Shown piece after piece: positions 42,643-51,462 of a DNA stretch of 64,000 bases; position 1 is the first letter of the stretch, and every line of letters begins with the position of its first letter. The translations under genes were made by a program, and so were the position numbers. Source of the DNA: Bacteroidota bacterium (GTDB lineage: Bacteria; Bacteroidota; Bacteroidia; Chitinophagales; Chitinophagaceae); contig JAEWKK010000018.1 of NCBI GenBank assembly GCA_023386045.1, positions 62,001 to 126,000 on the forward strand, read 5' to 3'. Under the pieces are notes generated by a model. It was given only the letters and a program-made list of their open reading frames with translations. It searched no databases and was not told the origin of the DNA.

Positions 42643-43914
42643 TTATATCCTTGTGGAATCTGAAATTCCGGTCATTGTTTTTTGTTTATGATTGAAATAA
42701 ACAATGGAGATCATAATAAAAATAATTCCAGCTATTGAAGTGATCATTACCAGGCTGGTATAAAATTCCAGCCAGTTAAGCCTGAGTTTTAAAATGGATT
42801 TTGTAAGCATCACCGCAATGCTGGCCAGGTAACCAAAGGAATCAGCGACATAAATCAGGAAACCAACGTTGGCCGCATACCTGAACGTAGCGATCATCCG
42901 GTCAAAAAGAATACTGTTGTATGGGATGTAGGTCATGTACAATCCAAGACCTACAAAACTCATCCAGGTAAATGTGTTGACCAGTTTCTGAAGGTATAGC
43001 CAGGTAATAACACCTGAAAGCAGAAAACCAGTCAACATAATGAGCTGTGCGAGTAAAAATGCCTTCCTGTTATTTTTTATCAGGACCATGGCTGCTATCA
43101 GTATCAGCAGTGAGATAGAAATAAAACTTTCTGTTTGTGCAAAAACAACGGCTTCAAATCTTTCACCGGAATCTCTCCACATATCAGCCATAAAACTATC
43201 ACGGATCTCACGGAGAACAGTCACAAAAATATATACGAGCACCAGCAAAGCCAGGCCTGGCAAAAAACTACGAAGAAACTGCCTTCGGTCACTGGCATTC
43301 ATTGGTATTCTTGCAGTACGGTGGGCGATATCTGCTGCATCAGGAGGAGGTATCTTTTCAAGAAGTAAAACAAAAAGCAACAAGGGAAAGAAAAAAATCA
43401 AAGAAGTTACAAAAGGCATCCAGTATTCACTTACGTTCCACTGGTTCATTACAAACTGGGCTACAGATTTTGCCAGACCAGGTCCGAATATGAAAGAAAC
43501 AGCCAGTGCTGCACCAATAAAATCTGTGGCTCTCCGGCCTTCCACATAAGAAAACAACACACCCCACAATATGCCCAGAGGAAAACCATTGAGCAGTAAA
43601 ACCCAGAAATTATAAGGTGGAGGAATCAATGCAAACAACAACCAGGCAAACCAGCCAACACCAACGAGCAGCAAAATCAGCCTGCCCCTTCCCAGCCTTT
43701 TCAATTCTGCAATGAACCTGATGCCGTAAAATTTACTAAGCATATAGCCAGCACCCTGCGTAATCACCAGCACAATCTTGTAATCAATGCCGCCCAAACT
43801 ATACCCATTAAAAGAAGCTACATTAAAAGCTTTTCTGAATGAAATGATACAGGCATAAGCAGCAAAGCAGACCAGCGCTGCATAAATAGCTGTTAGTATG
43901 GATTGGCGCGACAA
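42643..43914 (-). CDS. DUF5690 multi-pass membrane protein
   Basis: 423 residues, about 12 helices, MFS-like fold. The N-terminal FRKAFNVASFNGYSLGGIDY is the conserved start of DUF5690, a Bacteroidota family of unknown transport function. The start is a TTG at 43914: the frame has a stop 5 codons upstream and no ATG before residue about 57. It is separated from the downstream plus-strand genes by a convergent terminator. Confidence 0.8.
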   Translation of the reverse strand: MSRQSILTAIYAALVCFAAYACIISFRKAFNVASFNGYSLGGIDYKIVLVITQGAGYMLSKFYGIRFIAELKRLGRGRLILLLVGVGWFAWLLFALIPPPYNFWVLLLNGFPLGILWGVLFSYVEGRRATDFIGAALAVSFIFGPGLAKSVAQFVMNQWNVSEYWMPFVTSLIFFFPLLLFVLLLEKIPPPDAADIAHRTARIPMNASDRRQFLRSFLPGLALLVLVYIFVTVLREIRDSFMADMWRDSGERFEAVVFAQTESFISISLLILIAAMVLIKNNRKAFLLAQLIMLTGFLLSGVITWLYLQKLVNTFTWMSFVGLGLYMTYIPYNSILFDRMIATFRYAANVGFLIYVADSFGYLASIAVMLTKSILKLRLNWLEFYTSLVMITSIAGIIFIMISIVYFNHKQKTMTGISDSTRI

Positions 43915-44004
43915 GAATGGTATTTATAACAAGATAGAGAAACTGTTCACAAATACTTCATCCAGGGTTTACAATTAGTTCGCAGTACTTTATTTATTTA
44001 GTAG

Positions 44005-44139
44005 ATGATCATTAATAAAAGAAGAGGAAAGTACAGCCGTCAGATGGATATTCTTTTTATATGCTTCCTGCTTGCTCTTGTTGTTTTTAGTTTTTTCAAG
44101 ATCAGCAGTGCTTTTGTATACCTCTCACAGAATTTCTAA
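44005..44139 (+). CDS. Very small membrane protein
   Basis: 44 residues: MIINKRRGKYSRQMD, then one hydrophobic helix (ILFICFLLALVVFSFF) and a polar tail. Basic start followed by a single helix suggests a real inner-membrane microprotein with positive-inside topology. The call rests only on this composition, so it is tentative. Confidence 0.4.
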   Translation: MIINKRRGKYSRQMDILFICFLLALVVFSFFKISSAFVYLSQNF

Positions 44140-44177
44140 AGCCTTCATTCATTCGCATCGACTTAACACTTTTCCTA

Positions 44178-44282
44178 TTAGGAATAATATAAGCGGTACA
44201 GCAGCAAAACAACAAAGACCCACAAAACAAAAAGTAGAAGGATGAAAATAGGGTCTTTCTTTTTAAACTTATTACCAGGCAT
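44178..44282 (-). CDS. Very small membrane protein, translationally coupled
   Basis: 34 residues: MPGNKFKKKDPIFILLLFVL, then WVFVVLLLYRLYYS. A basic N-terminus leads into one membrane helix. Its ATG shares one base with the stop codon of the 86-residue gene upstream (TAATG), the classical sign of translational coupling, which makes it much more credible than its size alone. Function unknown. Confidence 0.55.
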   Translation of the reverse strand: MPGNKFKKKDPIFILLLFVLWVFVVLLLYRLYYS

Positions 44283-44542
44283 TATCGCATCTTTTCAAAC
44301 AAGGAATCAATATTTATAGTTTCCAGGTAGATATCTATTGCATGACCCAGTTCAAATGCCTTGATATAAAGTGGCTCCTTCCCGGCCTTATCATAATAAA
44401 CCTCCACGTAAAAATTATACAGTGCATAGAGTTGCACATTTACATGACTGGTACTGCGCTCCATAAGAATTACACCATCGTTGGACAGTATGCGGCCCTG
44501 CAGCAATTCATTAAAGGATCTGAAAAGTTCGCAATCTATCAT
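44282..44542 (-). CDS. Small hypothetical soluble protein
   Basis: 86 residues, no signal peptide or membrane segment. It starts MIDCELFRSFNELLQGRIL and continues with strands VNVQLYALYNFYVEVYYDK and a helix ending YLETINIDSLFEKMR. No known family. Coupling to the 34-residue membrane protein and a position downstream of the TTAA-rich region at 44587-44648 suggest it could be part of the same regulatory neighbourhood. Confidence 0.6.
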   Translation of the reverse strand: MIDCELFRSFNELLQGRILSNDGVILMERSTSHVNVQLYALYNFYVEVYYDKAGKEPLYIKAFELGHAIDIYLETINIDSLFEKMR

Positions 44543-44586
44543 ACTTAAAGAAATGAGTAATTCAGTTGCATAAAAAGAAATGGCAG

Positions 44587-44648
44587 TTAAGAAATCATTA
44601 TGGTATGATTAACTCTTTTCCACTGCTTTAATGTTAATGATGGCTTAA
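44587..44648. promoter_or_regulatory. Candidate PhoB-type repeat array
   Basis: TTA(A/T) cores recur in 11-bp steps: TTAA 44587, TTAT 44598, TTAA 44609; then, after a 25-base step, TTAA 44634 and TTAA 44645 (GTTAATGATGG CTTAACC). It lies between the minus-strand 86-residue gene and a plus-strand terminator without a gene. Spacing and core resemble PhoB-family boxes, including CTTAACC as at 49115-49146. Confidence 0.4.
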
Positions 44649-44683
44649 CCAAAAAAGCTCCAGCTTCTGCTACCTTGCGGCCA

Positions 44684-44742
44684 CAAGTTTTCTCATGTGC
44701 ATGTCCTTCCCCCGCGGTTTTTACTGTGGGGTTTTTATTTTA
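44684..44742 (+). ncRNA. Candidate plus-strand small RNA
   Basis: A strong plus-strand terminator stands here without any plus-strand gene: stem CCCCGCGGT (44710-44718) with ACTGTGGGG (44723-44731), then TTTTTATTTTATT. A -7-like TACCTTGC lies at 44671-44678, 22 bases beyond the TTAA array. This would give an RNA of about 60 bases. A short frame through the hairpin is unlikely to be coding. Family not recognised. Confidence 0.4.
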
Positions 44743-44771
44743 TTCCTATTATTATTCCACTATCAAAAGAA

Positions 44772-44799
44772 AAAACCATTGTCGGGAAACAATGGTTTT
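44772..44799 (-). terminator. Intrinsic terminator of the TonB receptor/lipoprotein operon
   Basis: Stem AAAACCATTGT (44772-44782) with ACAATGGTTTT (44789-44799), then TTCTTTTG on the minus strand, 25 bases beyond the lipoprotein stop. Confidence 0.75.
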
Positions 44800-44824
44800 A
44801 ATTGAGAGTAAGGACTAAAACAAA

Positions 44825-46282
44825 TTATTTGAAAGAAGTCCATCCTTTCCACCAGGATGATTCCGCCCCCGCGGGGGCTACAGCTCCCCTGAAAGTGACT
44901 GTTTTATCAAAGAAGTTATCGCCAGCAAATTTTGCATCTGTAAAGCTGGCGCCTGAAAGGATTTTTTGATTGCCACTGCTGCCACCAAATGGTGTAGGAT
45001 CCGGTGCTGAATAATTAAATGGCTGGATCAACTTAACATCAGAACTATTGGCAAGGATGTCATTGCTATAATATGAATTGGTGAACCAGGCATTCAATGC
45101 AGCATCTGAGTTAATGGTTGCTCCTGCTGTTCCCGTAAACTTCAGTGGCGTTGGATTTCCTGCCAGCGTTACATTGCGAAGCCTGAGTGAGCTGTCTTCA
45201 ATATTTAGTGCGGTTGAGCTGCCTGTTGTACCATCTATAAGGATACCCTGCGGCCATCCCATAATGATGGAATTGAAAATGGAGATGGATGAATTTCTCC
45301 TGATCTGTGCGCCTGCGCGGAAGAGATTATTGCCTGTATTGTTCAATGTAGCCCTGGGACCAATCGCCGTGATATTGCTGAATATGGCGCTGGTCTTTGG
45401 AGTGATTGTGCCACCGCTTGAATTGTTATCACTTTCAAAAGCTTCAGAAGTGGAGATGTCTGCAATTACTGAATCACGAATCACCAGACCATACTGCACT
45501 TTACCACTGTAGCCATTGTCGGTATCAAAATCATCATCCTGTGTTTTCCATGCGATCAGGTATTTTGCATTCACTGTTCCACCAAAAAATTCATACGCAT
45601 CATCCTTGGCATAAGTAACCTGAATATGGTCGATGGTAGTGCCATTGCCAACACCTGCAAGGGTCAGACTATTGATTTCTTTATCAGGTTGAAAAGCATA
45701 ACCCGCATACTCAATTCTCACATAACTTAAAACTCCTGAATTATCACCAGGAACAGATACGGGTGCTATAGCATCTCCTGATCCTGCCAGCCCGTCGCCT
45801 TGTGCATTATCAACTCCACCTTCAATCTGCATTAATCCCTGTACGCCATTAAATGTTGTATTGATGGGTGCTTTACCCAGGATGATCAAACCACCCCAGT
45901 CGCCTGATTGCGGATTTTGTGAAGCGGAAGTAAATACAATAGGTTCAGTGGCAGATCCCTGTGCTATGATTTTTGAACCACGTGTGATAATGAGTGCCGC
46001 CACATCGCTACCGCTGTAGGATCCTTTAATAGTGGTACCTGCTTCAATGGTCATGGTATGATTGCCCACCATATAAACCAGTCCTTTTAAAATATAATTG
46101 TTTTGCTTGCGCAATACTGTATCTGCATTGATCCGGCCCTGCAAAACAATCGTCTGTCCCGTATTACCTGTGCCAGGCTGTGTAATAATCACTACTTCCT
46201 TCTCACCGTCTGCTTCTATTTTGCGACATCCTGTAGCGATCAGCGCTGAAAGAATCGCAGTGTAAAAAATCGTCTTTTTCAT
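44825..46282 (-). CDS. Surface lipoprotein paired with the TonB receptor
   Basis: 485 residues from the ATG at 46282 (MKKTIFYTAILSALIATGC), lipobox ending at Cys19; a long in-frame extension upstream overlaps the receptor gene and was rejected. The mature part is a beta-helix-like protein with GDWGGLIILGKAPINTTFNG and IEGGVDNAQGDG, and DDAYEFFGGTVNAKYL, motifs typical of a Bacteroidota family that always follows a TonB receptor of this type. It probably binds the ligand at the cell surface, analogous to SusD. It starts 19 bases after the receptor stop. Confidence 0.85.
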   Translation of the reverse strand: MKKTIFYTAILSALIATGCRKIEADGEKEVVIITQPGTGNTGQTIVLQGRINADTVLRKQNNYILKGLVYMVGNHTMTIEAGTTIKGSYSGSDVAALIITRGSKIIAQGSATEPIVFTSASQNPQSGDWGGLIILGKAPINTTFNGVQGLMQIEGGVDNAQGDGLAGSGDAIAPVSVPGDNSGVLSYVRIEYAGYAFQPDKEINSLTLAGVGNGTTIDHIQVTYAKDDAYEFFGGTVNAKYLIAWKTQDDDFDTDNGYSGKVQYGLVIRDSVIADISTSEAFESDNNSSGGTITPKTSAIFSNITAIGPRATLNNTGNNLFRAGAQIRRNSSISIFNSIIMGWPQGILIDGTTGSSTALNIEDSSLRLRNVTLAGNPTPLKFTGTAGATINSDAALNAWFTNSYYSNDILANSSDVKLIQPFNYSAPDPTPFGGSSGNQKILSGASFTDAKFAGDNFFDKTVTFRGAVAPAGAESSWWKGWTSFK

Positions 46283-46301
46283 TCTATCTGGTTTATAATT
46301 T

Positions 46302-49085
46302 TTATAATGAATAATTGAAGCTGATGCTATAGGTTGTACCAAATTTTCTTGTAAACCTTTTGGCATCTTCTTTCTTCTGGAAATCAAGATCATTTTTTGG
46401 ATCACTGTTCTGGTAGAAGTATTGTGTGCGATTCAGCAAGTCAGAAATACTGAGCCTGAGTTCTGCTTTCTGCTTCAGGAATTTTTTCGCCATCTGGAAA
46501 TCAAGCAGTGCTCTTGGAGCTTCATAAATATCAGGAGTACCCGCACCAGCCGATTTATCACCAACGAGATAGATCCTGTGGCCTACCTGGTTAAATAAGA
46601 GGGTTGCACTAAATCCTTTGGGTTGTAGATCATACATCAGGCCAGCATTCAGGGTATAGGGAGATTGTCCCTGCATGGGTCTGTCAATATCAAGAGTAGT
46701 ATCCTCAATTCGGCTATGGATCACCGACACATTGGTCTGGAAAGTGAAATTTTTAAGAAGGTTTATAAAATCAAGCTTCTTGCGCAGTTCCAGCTCAACT
46801 CCATAAGCAATCGCTTTTTCAGGATTTTTAAAAGTAAAGGTGGAAGAACCGCCAGCTCCTTCATTATAGATCTGCTCAATTGGCTTCCTGAAATTCTTGA
46901 AGAAAACTCCACCTGTGAGCACCTCACCAGCTCTTGGATAAAATTCATATCTAAGATCTGCATTGGAAACCTTTGTACGTTGCAGTCCCGGTTCGCCCTG
47001 CACCGAAGCATTCAACTCAAAATCATATAAGTTCAGGAAAGAAAGTTCACGAAGCTCTGGCCTGATCACCGTTTGCGAACCCGATAAACGAAGATTAGTT
47101 TTAGTATTGAGCTTATAAGTGGCATTGAATCCGGGTAAATAATCTGTAACCTTTGAATTGATATGTCTTGCATCCCATTTCTTTGCACTACCTACAAGCT
47201 GATCATAATTTTCAATACGCAATCCCCAAACCAGCCTGAATGCATCTGTAAGCTGGTTGTCGAATTGAAGAAAACCGGCATTCAAAATAGTATTGGCCAT
47301 GTACCTGAAATTCCTGTTCTTGATGGCGTCAAATGCAAATTTGTTATTGAAGCCATCTCCGAAATTTTCAGGAGCAAAAATTTGATCAGCTGGCAACACC
47401 CTTAATGCAGGATTATCGGTAGGCAGGTAATTGGCAAACAACTGCGCATCATACAACCTGTCTTTTACCTGGAACATATATCCTGCTTTCACAGCCTGCT
47501 TTCTTGAGAAAGCGGAAAAAGAATAATTCAGATCGCCACCTCCGGTGTAGATGTAATCACTGAGGCTTTGATATATACGGCTACCACTCTGTTGCGATAA
47601 AGTATTGGAGATAACGGCACTGTATTGATCCTGTGGATCTGCTTTTGAATACAACAACCTTCTCTGGTCAGGATTATAACCATCGAGTATATTAAAGGCG
47701 CCGTACCATTTTAATTTCAACGCAGTGGAGAGACTGTGTTCCCCGGATAACTGTGAGGTAAAGAATGTATTTTGACGGAAGGTCATTTCCGTTCCTTTCA
47801 ATAAGGTATCTGGTCTGGTATGATCCACTCCCTGCCTCAGGATCACCGAATTGGTATTGTTTACATTGAGGATGGACTTTAGTGTAATCTTATTCAAAGA
47901 ATTAAGTTGGAAAGACAGACTTCCAATTGCACCGGCTGAAATGTCCTTGATATAGCGGTCGTCATTGAAATCAGTTTCAATAGTAAAGCTCTTGTCAGGA
48001 TTCAGAACGTTGCGTCTGTTGACCGCTTCCTGGTATCGATTTGCATTGTTGTAAAATAAACCTGCTATCAGGCCAATCTTCTTTCCAAAAAGTTTACCGG
48101 TCAAACCGCCATTGGCCTGGAATGAAAGATTCATGGGAGCATTGTAAGATTCAGGACTCCATGAATTACGCATGGCTTTACCAATCTCAGTTTTTCCACC
48201 TCTTGAAGTGGTATCAAAATTTGATTTGGTAGTATATGAAGAAGGCAATGCCCTGGTGCCATCATCAAAGCTAAGCCAGTCATATTTACCACCATGAGGA
48301 TCTTTATAAAATGTACGGAAAGTGGTCTGGCTATTATAACCTGTTCCTACCTGCAGATTAAAAAAGTTTTTGGAAGGAATATCTTTTGTATTCACCTGGA
48401 TCAGGCCTCCCGCCCACTCACCGGGATATTCAGGAACAAAAGCTTTGTTGATAACAATATTGTCAATGATGGAAGAAGGAATGAGGTCAAAAGAAAATGT
48501 TTTACGGTCAGGCTCTGTACTGGTAAGCAGAACGCCATCAAGCATGGCCTGGTTGTATCTATCGGCAAGTCCGCGTACAATAATGAATTTACCTTCCTGG
48601 ATACTGGCGCCTGGTGTACGTTTCAACACTTCGCCTGTATTTCGATCGGGCGACCGCCTGATGGACTCAGCGGAAATGACTGAAGCAACAGTGTTTGTAT
48701 TTTTCTGAAACTGAATCGTTGAATTAACCGATTCCCTTCTTTGCGTTGTGCGGGCCGTGATCACAATTCCTTCCTGCTGTTTTGATACCGCCATCAGAAG
48801 GATATTCATTTCATTGATCTCTCCTGCTTTTACTTCCACTTCGCTAACGATCTTGGTTTCATAGCCGATAGCTGAGAAGCTGATCTCATATTTTTTTCCT
48901 TCCTGCAGGCTCAATTGAAACTGCCCGCTGATATTAGTAGAAGTACCGCCATTACCTGTTACCTGGACAGTTACTCCCTGAAGCGGTTCATTTTTCTCGT
49001 TGAATACTTTCCCGGTTAACCTCACCTGCGCACTGGCTGTGTGCATCATAAACAAACCCAAAACCAACATCCATATTCTTTGCAT
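46302..49085 (-). CDS. TonB-dependent receptor of the probable phosphate-linked locus
   Basis: 927 residues with a signal peptide (MQRIWMLVLGLFMMHTASAQ). CarboxypepD_reg-like domain at about 22-105 (RLTGKVFNEKNEPLQGVTV), plug at about 110-240 with SIQEGKFIIVRGLADRYNQA, and a long barrel ending in a Phe/Tyr-rich C-terminus (TTYSISFNYSL). It carries a partner surface lipoprotein, here downstream. Neighbouring phosphate genes and an 11-bp TTAA array upstream suggest that it takes up a phosphorus compound; the ligand is not shown by the sequence itself. Confidence 0.9.
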   Translation of the reverse strand: MQRIWMLVLGLFMMHTASAQVRLTGKVFNEKNEPLQGVTVQVTGNGGTSTNISGQFQLSLQEGKKYEISFSAIGYETKIVSEVEVKAGEINEMNILLMAVSKQQEGIVITARTTQRRESVNSTIQFQKNTNTVASVISAESIRRSPDRNTGEVLKRTPGASIQEGKFIIVRGLADRYNQAMLDGVLLTSTEPDRKTFSFDLIPSSIIDNIVINKAFVPEYPGEWAGGLIQVNTKDIPSKNFFNLQVGTGYNSQTTFRTFYKDPHGGKYDWLSFDDGTRALPSSYTTKSNFDTTSRGGKTEIGKAMRNSWSPESYNAPMNLSFQANGGLTGKLFGKKIGLIAGLFYNNANRYQEAVNRRNVLNPDKSFTIETDFNDDRYIKDISAGAIGSLSFQLNSLNKITLKSILNVNNTNSVILRQGVDHTRPDTLLKGTEMTFRQNTFFTSQLSGEHSLSTALKLKWYGAFNILDGYNPDQRRLLYSKADPQDQYSAVISNTLSQQSGSRIYQSLSDYIYTGGGDLNYSFSAFSRKQAVKAGYMFQVKDRLYDAQLFANYLPTDNPALRVLPADQIFAPENFGDGFNNKFAFDAIKNRNFRYMANTILNAGFLQFDNQLTDAFRLVWGLRIENYDQLVGSAKKWDARHINSKVTDYLPGFNATYKLNTKTNLRLSGSQTVIRPELRELSFLNLYDFELNASVQGEPGLQRTKVSNADLRYEFYPRAGEVLTGGVFFKNFRKPIEQIYNEGAGGSSTFTFKNPEKAIAYGVELELRKKLDFINLLKNFTFQTNVSVIHSRIEDTTLDIDRPMQGQSPYTLNAGLMYDLQPKGFSATLLFNQVGHRIYLVGDKSAGAGTPDIYEAPRALLDFQMAKKFLKQKAELRLSISDLLNRTQYFYQNSDPKNDLDFQKKEDAKRFTRKFGTTYSISFNYSL

Positions 49086-49099
49086 TCTAAAACTTTCCG

Positions 49100-49107
49100 C
49101 AAAAGAA
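49100..49107 (-). promoter_or_regulatory. -7 box of the TonB receptor operon
   Basis: Minus strand TTCTTTTG, one mismatch to TAnnTTTG, 15 bases ahead of the start codon and 11 bases past the last TTAA unit. Confidence 0.4.
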
Positions 49108-49114
49108 CTACCTC

Positions 49115-49179
49115 AGGGTTAAGCCAGGGTTAAGGCAGTATTAAGGAATCATGAAGGCAATGTTACCGCAATGTTATGC
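49115..49179. promoter_or_regulatory. Six-unit 11-bp direct-repeat array (PhoB-box type)
   Basis: TTAA at 49119, 49130 and 49141; TTA at 49163 and 49174 within CAATGTTA repeats (49158 and 49169). All five lie on one 11-bp lattice; only the unit at 49152 lacks TTA. On the minus strand the first three read CTTAACCCTGA, CTTAACCCTGG and CTTAATACTGC. PhoB, PhoP and related regulators bind 11-bp-spaced direct repeats, and cyanobacterial Pho boxes have a YTTAAYY core. The array lies between two divergent genes and could serve both. Confidence 0.6.
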
Positions 49180-49270
49180 CTTGGATGTAAAGGTGGTCAG
49201 TCTTCCATTCAAATGATGAGCGGTGATGGATGCCTATATTTTCTTAATTTCACCAGCCCAGCTTCTGCTC

Positions 49271-51451
49271 ATGAGATACCTGATACTACCGGTCTTATTG
49301 TTTTGTTTTTTTAAAACTTCTGCGCAGACGCATGTATTTGCCCAATTAACCGGAACTCCTGTAGTTACCAGTGGATGGACTTTGACCGGCATGGCATCAG
49401 TGGGGAATATCACAGGCAGCGGAAATTCAGAGATCATGCTTTGTCCCAATCAGAATTATCAAAGCGGTGCGATCTTCTATAATCAACCTATCAATCTGAA
49501 TTTATGTAATAAATGGATCGCCGAATTTGATTTCAGGATCTATGACGGAGATGGTGCAGACGGCATTGCATTTTGTTTCCTGGATGTTCCTCCTACAGGA
49601 TTTGTGAATGGAGGCGGCCTTGGAATACCTGCTTCAGCCAATGGACTGAAAGTTTGTTTTGATACCTATCTTAATTGTTCATTAACCGGAACTGCATTGC
49701 CCAAACTGGAATTGAGATGGGGAGCAGGTTATGATGAATGCTGGAGCCAGCCTACTGTTCAGAATACGAGTGGTTTATTATCTGTGATCCGTTCTCCAAA
49801 CTATTGCCACGCAAAAATTGTTTACAACAATGGCAATATTGAAGTCTATCTCAATAATGTTTTATCCATCATTGGTTACCAGCAGTTCAACTTCAATGGC
49901 TATTTGGGATTCACTGCTGCTACCGGAGGATTCAGAGACAATCACTCTATAAAAAATGTGGTGATCTATACAGATATGCCACCTTCTGAAGCAGGTGCTG
50001 ATCAAACCATTTGCAGCGGGCAAAGCATTCAACTTGGAATAGCTGCCAATCCGAATTACACTTACAACTGGAACCCTGCAGCAGGACTTGATAACAGCAC
50101 TGTTTCAAATCCAAATTTTTCTTTTGTAAACAATACTGGTTCGCCTGTTATCAAAAAATTTTATGTCAACACTGCCTTCAGTAATAATGCAGGATGTGCA
50201 TCAATGGATAGTGTAAGTATAACTGTTTTACCTGTGCCTACGATCAGTATAAGCGCCTCATCAACCAGCATTTGCAGCGGGACCAATATCAATTTCTCTG
50301 CAACAGCTACCAATGCAGGTAGCTCTCCTGTATTTCAATGGAAAATAAATGGTCAGCCTGCAGGCAGCAATAGTTCCAGTTTCAGTACTACGGGCCTGAA
50401 TAATGGTGACGTGGTCAGTTGCGAACTGATAAGTAATGGCAGCTGTCCTTCAGCAACCAGCAACAGTATCACCATTAATGTAACACAACCCTTAACGCCT
50501 TCAATTACTATCAGTGGGCAGTCAACAGGTTGTAAAGGAGTAACATTGAGTTTTACATCAGCTGCTACCAATGGCGGTTCCTCACCACAATACCAATGGA
50601 AGAAAAACGGGATGGCAGTCGGGACCGGAACTACTTATTCAGATAATAATTTCCAGAATGGAGATCAAATCATTTGCGAACTGATTTCGAATGAGAGCTG
50701 CGTAACATCTTCAACTGCCACAAGCAATGTTATCACTCTGAGTATTCTTCAGAATCCACAGGTTAACCTGGATCACTCACCTTTTATTTGTGAAGGAGCA
50801 ACGAGACAACTGCATGCTGGAAATTTCAATAACTATCTATGGCAGGATGGTTCAACTGCCAGCAATTTTACTCTGAGCACAACAGGCATTTATTATGTAA
50901 CGGTTACAGATGCGCAGGGTTGTAAGGGAAGTGATACTGTGAAGATCACCACCCTGCTTCCAGCACCCCGGAAATTCCTTCCCTCCGATTCTTCTTTCTG
51001 TACTTTCAACAGCTTTACTCTCACATCCGGCAATTATGATTCCTATCTGTGGAATACAGGTTCGGTTAGCAATTCAATTCAAATAACACAACCTGGAACT
51101 TACTGGCTCGAAGTAGTTAGTGACCAGGGATGCAAGGGTCGCGATTCTGTTGTATATAATATCAACAACTGCAATTTTGATATTTATTTTCCTACCGGAT
51201 TTACACCTGATGGAAACGGACGTAACGATATCTTCAAACCTATCATCAACAATACGGTTTCCAATTATAAATTCTCTGTGTACAACAGGTGGGGACAGCT
51301 TGTTTTTTCTACCACCAACCCTGCAAGAGGATGGGATGGTACCATTAACGGCGCCAAACAACCTTCGGCTATTTTCATCTGGACCTGTACCTACCGCTTC
51401 AATGGACAGGAATTAAAAAACGATAAAGGCACTGTTCTACTGATTCGCTGA
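49271..51451 (+). CDS. T9SS-exported lectin-like protein with gliding-type C-terminal domain
   Basis: 726 residues from the ATG at 49271 (MRYLILPVLLFCFFKTSAQ). Residues about 20-235 form an L-type (legume-like) lectin domain (WIAEFDFRIYDGDGADGIAF, then FNFNGYLGFTAATGGFRDN), followed by several Ig-like or PKD-like repeats with ICSG starts (about 240-600) and a C-terminal gliding-motility type B sorting domain (YFPTGFTPDGNGRNDIFKP ... YNRWGQLVF ... GWDGT). Such proteins are exported by T9SS and stay on the surface, where they bind glycans. It is convergent with the phosphate porin. Confidence 0.9.
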   Translation: MRYLILPVLLFCFFKTSAQTHVFAQLTGTPVVTSGWTLTGMASVGNITGSGNSEIMLCPNQNYQSGAIFYNQPINLNLCNKWIAEFDFRIYDGDGADGIAFCFLDVPPTGFVNGGGLGIPASANGLKVCFDTYLNCSLTGTALPKLELRWGAGYDECWSQPTVQNTSGLLSVIRSPNYCHAKIVYNNGNIEVYLNNVLSIIGYQQFNFNGYLGFTAATGGFRDNHSIKNVVIYTDMPPSEAGADQTICSGQSIQLGIAANPNYTYNWNPAAGLDNSTVSNPNFSFVNNTGSPVIKKFYVNTAFSNNAGCASMDSVSITVLPVPTISISASSTSICSGTNINFSATATNAGSSPVFQWKINGQPAGSNSSSFSTTGLNNGDVVSCELISNGSCPSATSNSITINVTQPLTPSITISGQSTGCKGVTLSFTSAATNGGSSPQYQWKKNGMAVGTGTTYSDNNFQNGDQIICELISNESCVTSSTATSNVITLSILQNPQVNLDHSPFICEGATRQLHAGNFNNYLWQDGSTASNFTLSTTGIYYVTVTDAQGCKGSDTVKITTLLPAPRKFLPSDSSFCTFNSFTLTSGNYDSYLWNTGSVSNSIQITQPGTYWLEVVSDQGCKGRDSVVYNINNCNFDIYFPTGFTPDGNGRNDIFKPIINNTVSNYKFSVYNRWGQLVFSTTNPARGWDGTINGAKQPSAIFIWTCTYRFNGQELKNDKGTVLLIR

Positions 51452-51462
51452 CAAAAGTAATA

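Noticed and set aside
44692..44812. Plus-strand short frame running through the terminator hairpin
   Set aside because: It crosses two terminators and has no conserved features; the stem-loop is a better explanation.
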